The notes beneath the pieces are model-generated. The model was not told the origin of the DNA and searched no databases. It saw nothing but the letters and a program-made list of their open reading frames with translations. Both the position numbers and the translations under genes were made by a program. Shown one piece after another: positions 1-8,268 of a DNA stretch of 64,000 bases. Origin of the DNA: Methanothrix sp. Its GTDB lineage: Archaea; Halobacteriota; Methanosarcinia; Methanotrichales; Methanotrichaceae. Position 1 is the first letter of the stretch. Each line of letters starts with the position of its first letter. The stretch is taken from the NCBI RefSeq assembly GCF_016706325.1, contig NZ_JADJJX010000001.1, forward strand, positions 558,001-622,000, written 5' to 3'.

Positions 1-642
1 GGCCTGAGCAGCCCTGCCCAGCTTATCCCCCACCTCTGCCTCGATCCGGGATAACAGATTCTCCTGGCTGCCGCCTTCTGGTTTGTATTTCTGCAGCTCC
101 CAGCCTGAGCCTTTCAGGCCCTCTCTCCAATCTTCCGGATCGAACTCATTGTCCGTCTGATTGGCCAGCACAGCATGGCCTGATTCCACCAGCAGGAGGT
201 TGAAGTTGGGATAAGGGATGGGCTGGCCGTAGGCCCCGGTGAGATAGACGACTGCGACCAGCCTATCCTCGGCGTCCCCTCTCCGTCTGGAGAGATCGTC
301 AACATCCAGGTAAACCCTCTTGCCCATCAGCACGGCGTATGTGAAATCCCTGGCTGCCAGGCCCTGGGCCGATTTCATATCCGGCGAACGGACATCAGCC
401 AGTGTGATCCTCTCCACTCTCTTTTCAGTTCCGGAACTGCCCTTCTCCATCCTGAGATCGAATGTACTGCCATCGATCACCTCTGTCACCACCCCGCGGG
501 CCTCATCCAGAGAGGCTGAAGATCCGGGGAGAAGAGAGAGCAGCAGGATGATCGGCAGGCATAAAGAGAAAAGAGAGATGGCGGCCCCAGGCTTGGCCCC
601 AGAGGACGGGGAAGAGCCGCATCTTCTGCCCTCAGCTCTCAT
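1..642 (-). CDS. Thermonuclease (SNase)-like secreted protein, 3' end outside window
   Basis: The minus frame is open from an ATG at 642 to the window edge, giving 214 residues without a stop. Residues about 18-36 form a hydrophobic signal or anchor segment after a basic start. A staphylococcal-nuclease-like OB domain follows: GVVTEVIDGSTFDL, then ITLADVRSPD, AARDFTYAVLMGKRVYLDVDD, RLVAVVYLTG and LVESGHAVLANQTDNEFDP. In this family the domain cleaves nucleic acid or serves as a binding fold. The canonical arginines are not obvious, so activity is uncertain. The start overlaps the stop of the upstream gene as ATGA (639-642), implying translational coupling. Probably exported or lipid-anchored. 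The C-terminus is not visible. Confidence 0.72.
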   Translation of the reverse strand, partial: MRAEGRRCGSSPSSGAKPGAAISLFSLCLPIILLLSLLPGSSASLDEARGVVTEVIDGSTFDLRMEKGSSGTEKRVERITLADVRSPDMKSAQGLAARDFTYAVLMGKRVYLDVDDLSRRRGDAEDRLVAVVYLTGAYGQPIPYPNFNLLLVESGHAVLANQTDNEFDPEDWREGLKGSGWELQKYKPEGGSQENLLSRIEAEVGDKLGRAAQA

Positions 643-1007
643 GATACACTCACCTTCAGCTCTATCGTTCTGTTTATGCTGCCGTTTGTGGCAGTCAGTC
701 TGTATACGGTATCCTCGGCCGGGGATATGGATATTGATCCCTTGAGGGGAACCGGGCCGATGCCCTGATCGATCTCGACCAGGCTTGCGCCCACTACGCT
801 CCAGCTGAGGTTGGAGGACTGGCCCGGCTCGAGGAACCTTGATTCAGCATTGAAGAACTCAATAACAGGAAATGGCGATCCCAGAAAGTTCAGCGCCAGT
901 ATCCCACCGGCAAATATCGCCAACAGCATTGCAAACCAGATGATAACCCCCGGCGGGGTTTTCCAGAAGGACTTTTGCATCTCCCAGTAGGTCTTCTTTT
1001 GAGCCAT
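639..1007 (-). CDS. Membrane-anchored protein with one Ig-like domain
   Basis: 122 residues. A short basic cytoplasmic N-terminus precedes one transmembrane helix (residues about 18-41, VIIWFAMLLAIFAGGILALN). An exported beta-sandwich follows, with motifs such as EPGQSSNLSWSVVGA, VEIDQGIGPV and DTVYRLTATN. This Ig-like pattern is common in exported methanogen proteins and ends near the stop codon. Two N-x-S/T sites suggest glycosylation. It is translationally coupled to the downstream SNase-like gene (ATGA overlap), so both may act at the cell surface. No specific function can be assigned. Confidence 0.7.
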   Translation of the reverse strand: MAQKKTYWEMQKSFWKTPPGVIIWFAMLLAIFAGGILALNFLGSPFPVIEFFNAESRFLEPGQSSNLSWSVVGASLVEIDQGIGPVPLKGSISISPAEDTVYRLTATNGSINRTIELKVSVS

Positions 1008-1057
1008 TGTAGGGGTGTTAGAGATGATTCTGGTTATTATACTCTGCTCTCCCTGCG

Positions 1058-1071
1058 CCCTCCCGGGAGGG
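1058..1071. other. 14-bp perfect palindrome between hdrB and the Ig-like gene
   Basis: CCCTCCCGGGAGGG reads identically on both strands and lies in the 131-bp gap downstream of hdrB. It could form a short stable stem in the 3' region of the hdr transcript. No long T-run follows on the minus strand, so it is not a convincing archaeal terminator. Confidence 0.3.
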
Positions 1072-1138
1072 TTTGGCCCTTAAGCCTTTCGGCGATCGAA
1101 CCGATCCCATCATCATCCCTCTCTATTGCAGTGATCTC

Positions 1139-1984
1139 TCACCCCTCTGCCATCCTCTCATATATCTGCTCCATCATTGGCATAGGGGATACGGCATTCA
1201 TATCCATTCCCAGTTCATCCGGCCCCAGGCCGAGGGCGATGCCCACCAGTTGAGTCACATAAAGCACCGGAATTCCTATATCCTCACCATATCGCTGCTC
1301 TATAGATCTCTGTTTGGTGTCCAGCATCAACTGGCACAGGGGACAGAGGGTGATTATGACCTCTGCTCCCTCTTTTTTGGCATCCTTGAGGATCCGATAG
1401 GCGGTCTCATTGGCGGCCTCCTCCTTGGGCATGAAGATCGGTCCTCCGCAGCAGAAGGTCTTCAGGCGGAGGTCAACTGCCTCTGCCTGTAAAATCCGGA
1501 TCAGCTTCTCCAGGATGACGGGATACTCTGGGCTGTGCACCCCCACCGGGCGGGAGAAGAGGCAGCCATAGTAGGGGGCCACCCTCAAACCCTTTAAAGG
1601 CAGCACAATCCCCTCCTCGTCCTCTTCCAGGGCCTCGAGGATCGCTTCCAGAGCATGCCGTACCCTCGCTCCCTTGTACTCCTTTTCCAGGACGGCGTTC
1701 ACCCTCCCTCTGATCTCCACATCCTCCAGCTTCAATGCCGCCGCCCTGAGGTTGCTGAGGCAGATGGAGCAGGAGGTCACTATATCCAGCTCCGTCTGGG
1801 ACATATTCCGGGCGGCAAGCCCTGTGGCCACCATCTCATTGGAGACGTGCGTCGCCCCGCAGCAGTTCCAGTCCTCCAGCTCCTCCAGATCGACCCCCAG
1901 TCTGGAAAAGACTGCTCTGGTGGACTTGTCCATCTCCTTTCCTGTGGAGAGGGAGACACAGCCCGGATAGTAAGCCAGCCTCAT
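1139..1984 (-). CDS. hdrB: CoB-CoM heterodisulfide reductase subunit B
   Basis: 281 residues, the usual HdrB length. HdrB carries the noncubane [4Fe-4S] clusters where CoM-S-S-CoB is reduced to the two thiols at the end of methanogenesis. Both CCG domains are visible: NCCGATH near residue 41 with CSIC near residue 72, and FCCGGPIF with CPLC in the second half. It is the last gene of the five-gene hdr operon and overlaps hdrC by 4 nt (ATGA, 1981-1984), so it is co-translated. It lacks the membrane anchor of HdrD/E and is the soluble type. Confidence 0.95.
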   Translation of the reverse strand: MRLAYYPGCVSLSTGKEMDKSTRAVFSRLGVDLEELEDWNCCGATHVSNEMVATGLAARNMSQTELDIVTSCSICLSNLRAAALKLEDVEIRGRVNAVLEKEYKGARVRHALEAILEALEEDEEGIVLPLKGLRVAPYYGCLFSRPVGVHSPEYPVILEKLIRILQAEAVDLRLKTFCCGGPIFMPKEEAANETAYRILKDAKKEGAEVIITLCPLCQLMLDTKQRSIEQRYGEDIGIPVLYVTQLVGIALGLGPDELGMDMNAVSPMPMMEQIYERMAEG

Positions 1985-2514
1985 TTGCCCAGCTCCTCCA
2001 TAATCCTCCTGACCTCATCTCTTCTCTTGACCTGCTCCCTTTCCAGGGTGATCTTCCCCCGGGGGAGAAGCTCCAGGCCCACCTCCATAGACTGAACACT
2101 CCCCTGGGGATAGGAGAGCAGAAACTCAGCAATTAGAGGAAGCTCACTGATCCGGCCATAATCTGCGATCTGCTCACTGAAGAGGCGGTCGTACTCCCGT
2201 CCGGGGCTCTCTATCCTCTCCCTCTCCGCCAGCTCCTTCAGAGCGGAGACCACCATCTTCGGCCTTATCCCCCGCGGACAGCGCACTGTGCACAGGAGGC
2301 AGGAGGTACAGAGCCAAAGGGTCTCATTGTGCAGCGCCTCATTCTTCCTGCCCTCCAGACAGAGCTTGACCAGCTTTCTTATGCTCGGATTCATGAGATG
2401 GGCAGTGGGGCAGCTGGCAGAGCAGGTGCCGCACTGAATGCAGCTTTTGACCTCATCTCCAGCCAGCCTCAATACCTCCTCTTTGAAGTCCTCATCCAAG
2501 GCTTTGGCCATCAC
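1981..2514 (-). CDS. hdrC: CoB-CoM heterodisulfide reductase subunit C
   Basis: 177 residues. Two [4Fe-4S] motifs, CIQCGTCSASCP and CTSCLLCTVRCP, in an all-helical ferredoxin-like fold typical of HdrC. It passes electrons from HdrA to the catalytic clusters of HdrB. It overlaps the upstream polyferredoxin gene and the downstream hdrB by 4 nt each. The length agrees with the family. Confidence 0.94.
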   Translation of the reverse strand: MMAKALDEDFKEEVLRLAGDEVKSCIQCGTCSASCPTAHLMNPSIRKLVKLCLEGRKNEALHNETLWLCTSCLLCTVRCPRGIRPKMVVSALKELAERERIESPGREYDRLFSEQIADYGRISELPLIAEFLLSYPQGSVQSMEVGLELLPRGKITLEREQVKRRDEVRRIMEELGK

Positions 2515-3617
2515 TCCGCCCCCTCGTTCGTCTCCATTGCCTTCTTCCTCTTCTCCTCGTTCTGCCGGAGCCTCTCTATTATCTTCTCGCTCGCCCTGTC
2601 CGGCGGCTCGTTCTCCATGATCTGGCGGACCTTGGGCTTGGCCAGCAGAGGCACCAGCGGCTTTATGGCCTCATCCACCATCTTTAAGAGATCGGGATCT
2701 ATCCTGGGCATCTCGGGAGCAGGCAGGGGCGTCCTCTCTATCTCAGGAGGCTGGACAGCGCCGCTCACATCTGGTATCTTCCTCTCTCCAGTCAGTATGG
2801 TACTGATCGCTTCCTTCCACTCCTCTGCCCAGGGGGTCTCCTTCACCTCTGTATGGCTGACATCAGACCTCTGCACCTCAATCGCCGAGACGGGGCAGGC
2901 CTTCTCGCAGGCCCCGCAGAGGATGCACTGATCCTCCACTGAAGCAGCCTTTCCCCGCTCATCAACATACCAACACTGAGCGGGGCAGACATTGAAGCAG
3001 GCCAGGCAGCCCAGGGGATCGCAGCGATCGAGGTTCTTCTCCACCATCCTGATCTGCCCCTGAAATGGCCTGGAGACATCCATCCCCTCATAGGGGCAGA
3101 CCTGGGCACATCTCCCGCAGCCGATGCACAGGCTCTCATCGACCTCGATCTTGCCCTCGATCCTCGGCTCCTCATCCCGCTCTAAAGGCTCGCCCTCGAC
3201 TGTTATCGCCTCCTCCGGACAGAGAGAGACGCACAGGCCGCAGTAGTCGCAAAGATCCTCATCCACCAGCAATTGCTCATAGGGGACCAGATTGCGCGGA
3301 TCCTTCTCCTTCTCCCCCTTATCCACCAGCAGGAAGGCCTTGCAGAACTTGGCACACCGGCCGCAGAGGTTGCATTTCTCCTGATCGATGGTGATCTTCC
3401 CCTCGATCCCCTCCCGAAGTGCGCCAAAATCCTCTCTGCTCTTGTCGAAGGTCACCTTGATTGCTTCTGTAGGGCAGACGGGCTCGCAGAGCAGACAGGG
3501 CAGACATCTCTCATTGGGCTTAGCCTCTGCCACCAGCCTGGGATATTCATCCCTCTCTCTGAAGTCGACCGGCTTTGGTACCGGCCGGGCCACTCTCTCA
3601 CAGCTATCTTCGGTCAT
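2511..3617 (-). CDS. Polyferredoxin of the hdr operon (six 4Fe-4S motifs)
   Basis: 368 residues with six CxxCxxCxxxC-type motifs: CLPCLLCEPVCP, CNLCGRCAKFC, CDYCGLCVSLCP, CIGCGRCAQVCP, a variant CDPLGCLACFNVCP, and CILCGACEKACP. A linker and charged helical tail of about 110 residues follow. It is probably a cytoplasmic electron wire or reservoir feeding HdrABC from ferredoxin or another donor. A polyferredoxin between hdrA and hdrC is also known from the hdrA1 locus of Methanosarcina acetivorans. It overlaps the upstream small ferredoxin gene (ATGA, 3614-3617) and hdrC. Together the two ferredoxin genes provide eight cluster motifs, so this may be a split form of one longer polyferredoxin. 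Confidence 0.88.
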   Translation of the reverse strand: MTEDSCERVARPVPKPVDFRERDEYPRLVAEAKPNERCLPCLLCEPVCPTEAIKVTFDKSREDFGALREGIEGKITIDQEKCNLCGRCAKFCKAFLLVDKGEKEKDPRNLVPYEQLLVDEDLCDYCGLCVSLCPEEAITVEGEPLERDEEPRIEGKIEVDESLCIGCGRCAQVCPYEGMDVSRPFQGQIRMVEKNLDRCDPLGCLACFNVCPAQCWYVDERGKAASVEDQCILCGACEKACPVSAIEVQRSDVSHTEVKETPWAEEWKEAISTILTGERKIPDVSGAVQPPEIERTPLPAPEMPRIDPDLLKMVDEAIKPLVPLLAKPKVRQIMENEPPDRASEKIIERLRQNEEKRKKAMETNEGAE

Positions 3618-3946
3618 GCATTTGTCTCGGCTGCCTCTGCCGCCTCTGGCTCAGCTTTTCTCTCCTCGACTCTCATTGTGAAGGCCTTCATGGGACAGAA
3701 GTTCACACACATCCCGCAGAATGCACAGAGATCAAGATCGATCAATACAGGAGGGGCATCCAGCCCTTTGGCGATCTCCATCAGCGGCCCCTCTTGCAGG
3801 GCCTTCTTCGGGCAGATGGCAACGCAAATGGAGCAGCCGGCACATTTCTTATAATCGTAATCCAGAGTCTTCTCGCTATCCTTGGTCCTCTGCCTGGCCA
3901 GGATATGGCTTCCTTCCACCTCCATCTCCTTCTCAATCTCCATCAT
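3614..3946 (-). CDS. Small two-cluster 4Fe-4S ferredoxin of the hdr operon
   Basis: About 110 residues. Two motifs, CAGCSICVAICP and CAFCGMCVNFCP, are typical of a 2[4Fe-4S] ferredoxin. The tail is rich in Ala and Glu. ATG 3946 is preferred because the SD GGAGGTGA lies 8 nt upstream (3955-3962); the earlier in-frame ATG at 3955 and GTG at 3958 overlap that site. The gene starts inside the end of hdrA and ends in a 4-nt overlap with the polyferredoxin gene. It probably links HdrA to the polyferredoxin. Confidence 0.85.
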   Translation of the reverse strand: MMEIEKEMEVEGSHILARQRTKDSEKTLDYDYKKCAGCSICVAICPKKALQEGPLMEIAKGLDAPPVLIDLDLCAFCGMCVNFCPMKAFTMRVEERKAEPEAAEAAETNA

Positions 3947-6452
3947 GCTGCTCATCACCTCCCGCGGAGATCATCTCCTGTGACAGCACTGCGTCCGGAT
4001 CCGCCTCCCTTTCTCTCTTCGATTCGCTCTTTTTTGTATCTGCTCTCTTCTGTTTTATGGTTTTTTTCGCCGCTCCCCCGCCCGGATCGCCCTTCTCCTC
4101 ACCCGGCCCTTCTCCTCTCCTTTTGAGCTCTGTTCCTATGGGACCGATGGCCTTCAGCTCGCCGATGAACTCCCTGAGCTCCTGGGCATAGATCTCCCCC
4201 TCGCTGGCAGCGCACCAGACGATCTTCACCCTTCCCGGATCTATGCCGATCTTCTCCAGCACCCCCTTCAATACATTCACCCTCTGCAGAGCCTGGTAGT
4301 TCCCATCATGGTAGTGGCATTCCCCTATGCGGCAGCCGGCGATGAGCACCCCGTCCGCCCCCCGGCGCAGGGCCTCCAGGACGAAGCTGGGATCCACCCG
4401 GGCTGAACACATAACCCTGATGTTGCGGGCGTTGGTGGGATACTGGATGCGTGAGGTCCCGGCGAGATCGGCAGCACCGTAGCTGCACCAGTTGCACAGG
4501 AATGCGATGATGAGGGGAAACTCCTTCTTCACCTCGGTCGCTGCTCTGATCTGGGCCAGGATCTGCTCATCTGAGAAGAGGCGCATCTTTATGGCATCCA
4601 CAGGACAGGCTGCTGCACACGATCCGCAGCCCTTGCAGGCTGCCTCGTCCACATAAGCTGGGCTTTTCACTGCTATTGCATTCTGCGGACAGACATCAAC
4701 GCACAGCTTGCACCCGATGCACAGATCGGGATCCACATAAGCAGATGTGGGCTCCAGGTCCAAGAATCCCTTCTGCAATAGCCTGATGGCCTTGGCTGCC
4801 GCGGCACTGCCCTGAGCGATGGATATGGGAATCTCCTTGGGCCCGGAGGCGCAGCCGGCGATGAAGACCCCATCGATATGAGCCTCAACCGGCCTCATCT
4901 TGGGATGGGCGATCTCAAAGAAATTGTCCGGCCTGCGGGAGAGGCCCAGAAGGTTGCCCAGGACGTCTGCGCTCCTCTCCGGCTCCAGGCCCACAGAGAG
5001 GACGGCGATATCATGCCGGACCCTCTTTATCTCTCCGTTCTGGGTATCCTCGAATATGAGATAGATATCCCCATCCTCCTCCTCGATGCGGGATACGCGG
5101 GCGCGAACGAAGTTTATGCCCAGCATCTGGGCCCGCACATAGAACTCCTCATACCCTTCTCCGCATGCCCTGATATCGATATAGTAGATAGTGATATCCG
5201 CGTCGGGGTACTTCTCTGCAATCAACTGGGCGTTCTTCAGGGAGGCCATGCAGCAGATCCGAGAGCAATAGATGTTGCCGACTGTGGAGTCCCTGGAGCC
5301 GACACACTGCAGGAAGGCCACAGACCGGGCCAGCTCGCCCGTGCTCGGCCGGACGATCTCCCCCTTTGTAGGCCCGGAGGCATTGAGCATCCTCTCTATC
5401 TGCAGAGTGGTGACGACATCCCTGAACCGGCCAAAGCCGTACTCCTCCTTCCGGGCGGCATCAAAGGGCTGCCATCCAGTGGCCACTATTATCGCCCCCA
5501 CATTGATCTTGAAGTGATCGGCCACCTGATCCAGCTTGATTGCCTGGGTGGGGCAGGACTCGACACAGCGGGAGCAGCCAATGCAGGCCTTTGGGTCGAC
5601 GCATGCCGAGAGAGGGACGGCCTGAGGATAGGGAATATAGATGGCCTTCCTCTTGCCGATGCCGAAGTCGTACTCATTGGGCACCTCCACCGGGCAGACG
5701 TCCGCACACTCATTTATGCAGCCCTTGCAGAGAACCGGATCCACATAGCGCGCCCGGTGGACGCCGGATACAGTGAAGTTGCCCACACTGCCCTCCACCC
5801 CCAGCACCTCGGAGTAGGTGTAGAGGGTGATATTGGGGTGATTGAAGACCTCAGACATCTTGGGACCTAGAACGCAGATGGAGCAGTCATTGGTGGGAAA
5901 GACATCAGTGAGCAGGGCCATGTGCCCGCCGATGGTCGGCCGGCGCTCCACTAAGAAGACATGGAAGCCCGCGTCTGCCAGGTCCAGGGCAGCAGCGATC
6001 CCGGCTACTCCCCCCACCACCAGCACATCCTTGTTGACCGGGATCTGCTCCTGCTCCAGGGGCTGCAGGAGAGCGGCCTTGGCCACGGACATTGCTATCA
6101 GGTCCTTGGCCTTCTCTGTGGCCATGGCCGGCAGATCCATATGAACCCAGGAGCAGTGCTCTCTGATGTTGGCCATCTCCAGCATATAGGGGTTCAGACC
6201 GGCCTTGGCAATGGCACGGCGAAATGTGGGCTCATGCAGGCGGGGCGAGCAGGCAGCCACCACGATCCTGTCGAGATTGAATTCAGCTATATCCTTTTGA
6301 ATCTGCTCCTGCCCAATATCGGAGCAGGAGAACTGCAGATCTCTGGCTACGGCCACATCGGGCAGCTTCTCGGCAAAGCTCTTCAGCTCCTCCACATCCA
6401 AGACGCCGGCGATATTCAGGCCGCAGTGACATACATAAACACCAATGGGCAT
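3933..6452 (-). CDS. hdrA: Heterodisulfide reductase subunit A fused to an MvhD-type domain
   Basis: 839 residues, longer than classical HdrA (about 650). The order is: N-terminal HdrA domain (VYVCHCGLNIAG), FAD-binding region (VVGGVAGIAAALDLADAG) with FPTNDCSICVLGPKM, 4Fe-4S motifs CKGCINECADVCP and CIGCSRCVESCP, the QCVGSRD/YCSRICCM segment, and C-terminal ferredoxin motifs CIGCKLCVDVCP and CKGCGSCAAACP near residues 570-620. Next comes an MvhD/FlpD-like [2Fe-2S] domain with CNWCSYGAADLAG, MCSARVDP and GCRIGECHY. The last ~70 residues are charged low complexity. HdrA is the flavin-bifurcating subunit in this family. Fused MvhD implies a direct electron-donor port, but no hydrogenase or F420 subunit is adjacent. 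It is the first gene of the operon. Confidence 0.93.
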   Translation of the reverse strand: MPIGVYVCHCGLNIAGVLDVEELKSFAEKLPDVAVARDLQFSCSDIGQEQIQKDIAEFNLDRIVVAACSPRLHEPTFRRAIAKAGLNPYMLEMANIREHCSWVHMDLPAMATEKAKDLIAMSVAKAALLQPLEQEQIPVNKDVLVVGGVAGIAAALDLADAGFHVFLVERRPTIGGHMALLTDVFPTNDCSICVLGPKMSEVFNHPNITLYTYSEVLGVEGSVGNFTVSGVHRARYVDPVLCKGCINECADVCPVEVPNEYDFGIGKRKAIYIPYPQAVPLSACVDPKACIGCSRCVESCPTQAIKLDQVADHFKINVGAIIVATGWQPFDAARKEEYGFGRFRDVVTTLQIERMLNASGPTKGEIVRPSTGELARSVAFLQCVGSRDSTVGNIYCSRICCMASLKNAQLIAEKYPDADITIYYIDIRACGEGYEEFYVRAQMLGINFVRARVSRIEEEDGDIYLIFEDTQNGEIKRVRHDIAVLSVGLEPERSADVLGNLLGLSRRPDNFFEIAHPKMRPVEAHIDGVFIAGCASGPKEIPISIAQGSAAAAKAIRLLQKGFLDLEPTSAYVDPDLCIGCKLCVDVCPQNAIAVKSPAYVDEAACKGCGSCAAACPVDAIKMRLFSDEQILAQIRAATEVKKEFPLIIAFLCNWCSYGAADLAGTSRIQYPTNARNIRVMCSARVDPSFVLEALRRGADGVLIAGCRIGECHYHDGNYQALQRVNVLKGVLEKIGIDPGRVKIVWCAASEGEIYAQELREFIGELKAIGPIGTELKRRGEGPGEEKGDPGGGAAKKTIKQKRADTKKSESKREREADPDAVLSQEMISAGGDEQHDGD

Positions 6453-7009
6453 GGACTTCAGTTAGTATGATCCACTTAATTCACTTAAACCTATGCAAAG
6501 AAGAAGACAATTGGCAAAAATAATAAGGGCATCCTCTATTGATGCCTGGAATGGTTTTTTTTATGGCCACCGGAGCGCAGGGGCGAGGATAGCTTCACTG
6601 CAGCCTCCAAGGCAAACCCAGGGGTCGTCCGATCATCCAGAGGCCGAACCCGCTCATAGTTCGCGCATGAAGGGAATAAAAAGCCCCATACATCTGAAGG
6701 CAATTGTCTCTTCCCGGCCACTTCTCACCCTCCCTTCGCCTGCAAATATCGATATTGATCCTCAGCTCCCGGAGCCTTGGCTATTAGGCTTATTATCTAA
6801 TAATCAGTCTTAAATAAGTCTGAATACATTGTTGCCAACAGTGGCGGGAGCAGATCATGTCGGCTCGGTCACCCTAATCCAGATACAGAGATATCAGAGC
6901 TGGCAAGATGAAATTCTCCTGAATAAACCAATGCTGGCGGTGAAATGCTGCCCAGCGGGAGTGATGAATGGATCAATGAATGAATCAGAAAGTTATGGCG
7001 GTATAAGAT
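6453..7009. other. Intergenic region upstream of hdrA
   Basis: About 560 bp between divergent hdrA and a small plus-strand gene. Reading frames here have no recognisable protein features. It should hold the hdr operon promoter; A+T-rich stretches near 6515-6560 and 6780-6830 are candidates, but none is decisive. No tRNA or conserved RNA was recognised. Confidence 0.4.
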
Positions 7010-7309
7010 ATGACAAGGATTGGTGTGGTCAGACACAAGATAGATGACTTCAGCGATTGGAAGCAGAAGTTCGATGATAGGATGGCGGTCAGAAAGAGCA
7101 ATGGTTGGGCAGGGCATGAGCTGTACTATGATGAATTGAGGAAAGAAGCATATGTTGTCCATACTGTCCTGGATGATAAGATCGAAATGGCAAAGCAGCA
7201 TATGGCGAAGTTCAAGGCGATGGGAAAACGCAATGAGATGAATCCCTCTGGCAACCCCGATCATTCCATAATGCCAAAGGGAGATAAAGTCGAGGATATA
7301 ACCTACTGA
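7010..7309 (+). CDS. Small cytoplasmic protein, probable dimeric alpha-beta barrel fold
   Basis: 99 residues. The opening VRHKIDDFSDWKQKFDD, the central GHELYYDELRKEAYVV and the following helix (KIEMAKQHMAKFKAMG) resemble the ferredoxin-like alpha-beta unit of antibiotic-monooxygenase or stress-responsive barrel proteins. Those proteins usually dimerise. No catalytic residues can be named. No signal peptide. It stands alone, with a T-run downstream. The start lacks a clear SD and may be leaderless. Confidence 0.6.
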   Translation: MTRIGVVRHKIDDFSDWKQKFDDRMAVRKSNGWAGHELYYDELRKEAYVVHTVLDDKIEMAKQHMAKFKAMGKRNEMNPSGNPDHSIMPKGDKVEDITY

Positions 7310-7335
7310 GCGTAGATATTTTCAGTGGACGATAT

Positions 7336-7347
7336 TCTTTTTTTAAA
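7336..7347 (+). terminator. T-run terminator candidate
   Basis: An oligo-T tract (seven T) about 27 bp after the stop of the 99-residue gene, in the gap before the convergent HAD gene. Archaeal RNA polymerase commonly terminates at such tracts without a hairpin. Confidence 0.4.
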
Positions 7348-7374
7348 ACTATTTTAGCCCTCCAAGGCCAGCCC

Positions 7375-8013
7375 TCATATGCATCCGCCGATCAGCTCCA
7401 CTGCTTCCCTCAGGTCGCCAATAACCTCCGGTCCCTGCCGCTCGCCCTTGCGGTGCAGGAAGAGGGCATCAAGGCCGGCATCCAATGCCGACTCATAATC
7501 ATATCGATAGTGGTCACCTATATGCAGCACCTCGAAGGGCCTGGCATTCATATGAGCACAGACGGCGCCATAAAGGAGGGGAGATTTCTTGACCTCCCGG
7601 AAGTCACTGGTGGCAGAGAAGATCTCCCGGAAGTAGCCCTCAAGTCCATCCAGCTCGATATCGATGAAATCGCGGGCGGCATTGGAGGTCACCACCAGCT
7701 CATAATTCCGGGAGAGAAGCTCCAAGACCTCTTCCACCTCGGGATAGATCTCTATCTCATCCTCATAAAGCTCTAAGAGCTGCTCTTTGCCCACAGAGAG
7801 GCCGAACTTATCTATCCAGAACTTGAGATCATACCACTCCAGTTGGTCGCTGCCGATCTTGGTATACTCGCCGATGACATATTCTCTGGCGGCGATGAAG
7901 TCCATCCCCATCTTCTCGGCAAATAGCCTGGGCACGCCCTCCATCCAGACCTTGTCTACGAACCTTGAATTTACCAGGGTGCCATCCATGTCCAGGGATA
8001 TGATGCGAATCAT
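7375..8013 (-). CDS. HAD-superfamily hydrolase (phosphatase-like)
   Basis: 212 residues with all four HAD motifs: motif I SLDMDGTLVNS (the first Asp is the nucleophile), motif II VVTSNAA, a motif III lysine in VKKSPLLYG, and motif IV HIGDHYRYDYESA. A helical cap lies between motifs I and II (residues about 20-90), as in the phosphoglycolate-phosphatase and YjjG-like subclass I. The substrate cannot be predicted. Monocistronic and cytoplasmic. Confidence 0.85.
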   Translation of the reverse strand: MIRIISLDMDGTLVNSRFVDKVWMEGVPRLFAEKMGMDFIAAREYVIGEYTKIGSDQLEWYDLKFWIDKFGLSVGKEQLLELYEDEIEIYPEVEEVLELLSRNYELVVTSNAARDFIDIELDGLEGYFREIFSATSDFREVKKSPLLYGAVCAHMNARPFEVLHIGDHYRYDYESALDAGLDALFLHRKGERQGPEVIGDLREAVELIGGCI

Positions 8014-8079
8014 CTTGAGCTCCTGTTGAAGAGAAGAGAGTCGCTTTATGGGTTTATTATTCTTTTGGATAGGGTGGAT

Positions 8080-8187
8080 GGTTGAGGAGGGGTGGTTGAG
8101 GAGGATGGTTGAGGAGGGATGGTTGAGGGGGCTGGTTGAGGGGGCTGGTTGAGGAGGGGTGGTTGAGGGGGAATGGTTGAGGGGTTT
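8080..8187. repeat. G-rich tandem repeat, about eight 13-14-bp units
   Basis: About eight imperfect units of the pattern GGTTGAGGAGGGGT lie head to tail in the divergent gap between the HAD gene and the secreted-protein gene. The plus strand is almost devoid of C, with G-runs of 2-5, so it could form G-rich secondary structure. It is not a CRISPR: units are contiguous and too short. Confidence 0.85.
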
Positions 8188-8268
8188 GGTCGAAAGGTAT
8201 AAGCTGACCTGTTATCAATTGCATTGCCAAGAGTAGAGCTGAGATCAGAAGAGAGCAGGGATGGTCTG

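Noticed and set aside
6493..6813. Plus ORF of 106 codons upstream of hdrA
   Set aside because: No SD, mixed low-complexity sequence, and it lies in the hdr promoter region.
8080..8187. Possible CRISPR array
   Set aside because: Units are 13-14 bp and contiguous, with no unique spacers and no cas genes nearby.
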